DNA from: Fimbriimonadaceae bacterium
Lineage (GTDB): Bacteria > Armatimonadota > Fimbriimonadia > Fimbriimonadales > Fimbriimonadaceae
Length of the DNA stretch: 64,000 nucleotides
NCBI GenBank assembly: GCA_026129685.1
Contig: JAHCHO010000007.1
Coordinates: 205,216-269,215 of the forward strand
Direction: 5' to 3'
Below, one piece after another: positions 63,502 through 64,000 of the stretch. Each line of letters opens with the position of its first letter. Position 1 is the first letter of the stretch. Below the pieces are notes generated by a model that worked only from the letters and a program-made list of their open reading frames with translations, had not been told where the DNA came from and made no database searches. The position numbers and the translations under genes are program-made.

Positions 63502-64000
63502 ATGGGAATCCGACTCTCGGCGCTCGACAACTCTCTCTGGAACCTGGGGATCGCCTCCGGCACGATCGGCGACTCGGGCAACGAGATGCTGGGCCTGATC
63601 CGAACGTACAACTGGCTCACCGAGGTGGACTCGGAGGACGGCGGGGCGATCAACTCGCGCTACGCGATCCATGACGCTTTGGGGTCGAAGACGACCTTCG
63701 ACGGCGAGCTGCTGGTCGGGGCGGCGGGGGCGCGGAAGACGGGCTTGTCGGTCTCGCTCTTCTCGATCGGGGGCAGCGACCAGATCGGCCGGCTGGAGTC
63801 GGGTTCGCTCCGGTTCCAGAACGAGACGTTCGAGGCGGCGGGGATCGCCGACTGGAACGACTACCCGCAGATCGTGGGGACGGAGTTCACGGCCGAGGGC
63901 GAGCTGATGATCGACGGGACGGCGACATGGGCGGAGCTTATGGCGAACGCGACGAGCCAGTCCACGCTCGAGGTGGTCGCCTCGATCACGGTGAACGCGG
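63502..64000 (+). CDS. Probable major tail (tube) protein, N-terminal part
   Basis: 166 codons inside the window; runs off the right edge. Beta-rich sequence such as NLGIASGTIGDSGNEMLGLIRTYNW, TTFDGELLVGAAGARKTGLSVSLFS and FTAEGELMIDGTATWAELM is that of tail-tube subunits or their relatives. It follows neck and completion genes, the standard siphovirus order. Confidence 0.55.
   Translation, partial: MGIRLSALDNSLWNLGIASGTIGDSGNEMLGLIRTYNWLTEVDSEDGGAINSRYAIHDALGSKTTFDGELLVGAAGARKTGLSVSLFSIGGSDQIGRLESGSLRFQNETFEAAGIADWNDYPQIVGTEFTAEGELMIDGTATWAELMANATSQSTLEVVASITVNA

Larger units (their letters stand above)
37596..64000. mobile_element. Integrated siphovirus-like prophage (left and central part)
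   Basis: Order: integrase, leftward small-gene operon, repressor, rightward early genes with replication initiator, lysis, terminase, portal, MuF head protein, protease, capsid, connectors, tail. At least 26.4 kb; the right end is not in the window. Structural genes appear intact, with one frameshifted small gene near 49,470. Gene order and HK97-type capsid, protease and portal indicate a tailed phage with a long non-contractile tail. Confidence 0.92.

Overview
The window joins two different kinds of DNA. Bases 1 to about 37,595 are chromosome of a GC-rich, diderm, respiring bacterium. Bases from the tRNA-Ala gene at 37,596 to the right edge are the left and central parts of an integrated tailed phage (siphovirus-like, HK97-type head); its right end lies outside the window. 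Frequent GTG/TTG starts, 4-base stop/start overlaps, secreted DNRLRE and discoidin-like proteins, a DUF6786-like lipoprotein and a planctomycete-type cytochrome domain would fit Armatimonadota or a neighbouring phylum. This is an inference; no rRNA or other decisive marker is present.

Chromosomal part. 1-917: start of a DPP-IV-like peptidase. 1,047-3,638: secreted multidomain protein. 3,635-6,062 (minus): glycosyltransferase, methyltransferase and mqnA (futalosine menaquinone pathway), chained by overlaps. 6,112-7,305: stand-alone Ada zinc domain, then a lipoprotein-carrier-like/cytochrome c fusion. 7,302-14,310 (minus): three-gene operon of CHASE2 nucleotide cyclase, FecR-like protein and WD40-caspase protein, with a near-consensus CRP palindrome 35 bases upstream. 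14,481-20,967: secreted metzincin, Gfo/Idh/MocA oxidoreductase, NmrA-like reductase, membrane protein, dienelactone hydrolase. 21,047-24,372: ileS-lspA. 24,369-29,100: small membrane protein, Spy/CpxP-like protein, MlaF-like ATPase, DUF6786-like lipoprotein, coaD, Crp/Fnr regulator. 28,396-33,212 (minus): nrfH-nrfA-resB-ccsA-crp/fnr, a nitrite-ammonification and cytochrome-maturation operon ending in a regulator gene, with a perfect inverted repeat in front of it. NrfH takes electrons from menaquinol, which fits mqnA. 33,339-37,568: outer-membrane barrel, glycosyltransferase, NodB-like deacetylase and formyltransferase (surface polysaccharide).

Prophage. The integrase (37,743-38,867, minus) lies beside tRNA-Ala(TGC), the likely attachment site. 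A leftward early operon of small genes fills 38,785-42,802, each gene overlapping or abutting the next. Then come a DUF3037 protein, a DUF433/DUF5615 toxin-antitoxin-like module, an S24 repressor and a rightward early promoter. The two early control regions share the same tandem operator motif. The rightward replication block (45,971-50,095) has a VRR-NUC nuclease and a replication initiator whose gene contains six perfectly phased 11-bp iterons, a probable origin. A consensus promoter at 50,108 and a 480-base leader precede lysis (NlpC/P60 endolysin, holin), packaging (terminase), portal, MuF head protein, protease, capsid, connectors and a probable tail-tube protein.

The most interesting system is at 55,491-56,757. 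The MuF-type head protein carries a C-terminal domain resembling the polymorphic-toxin domain DUF6883. It is followed, with an ATGA overlap, by a DUF4926-like candidate immunity gene and a Rho-independent terminator, all in DNA of visibly lower GC. This looks like a swappable toxin-immunity cassette on a virion protein.
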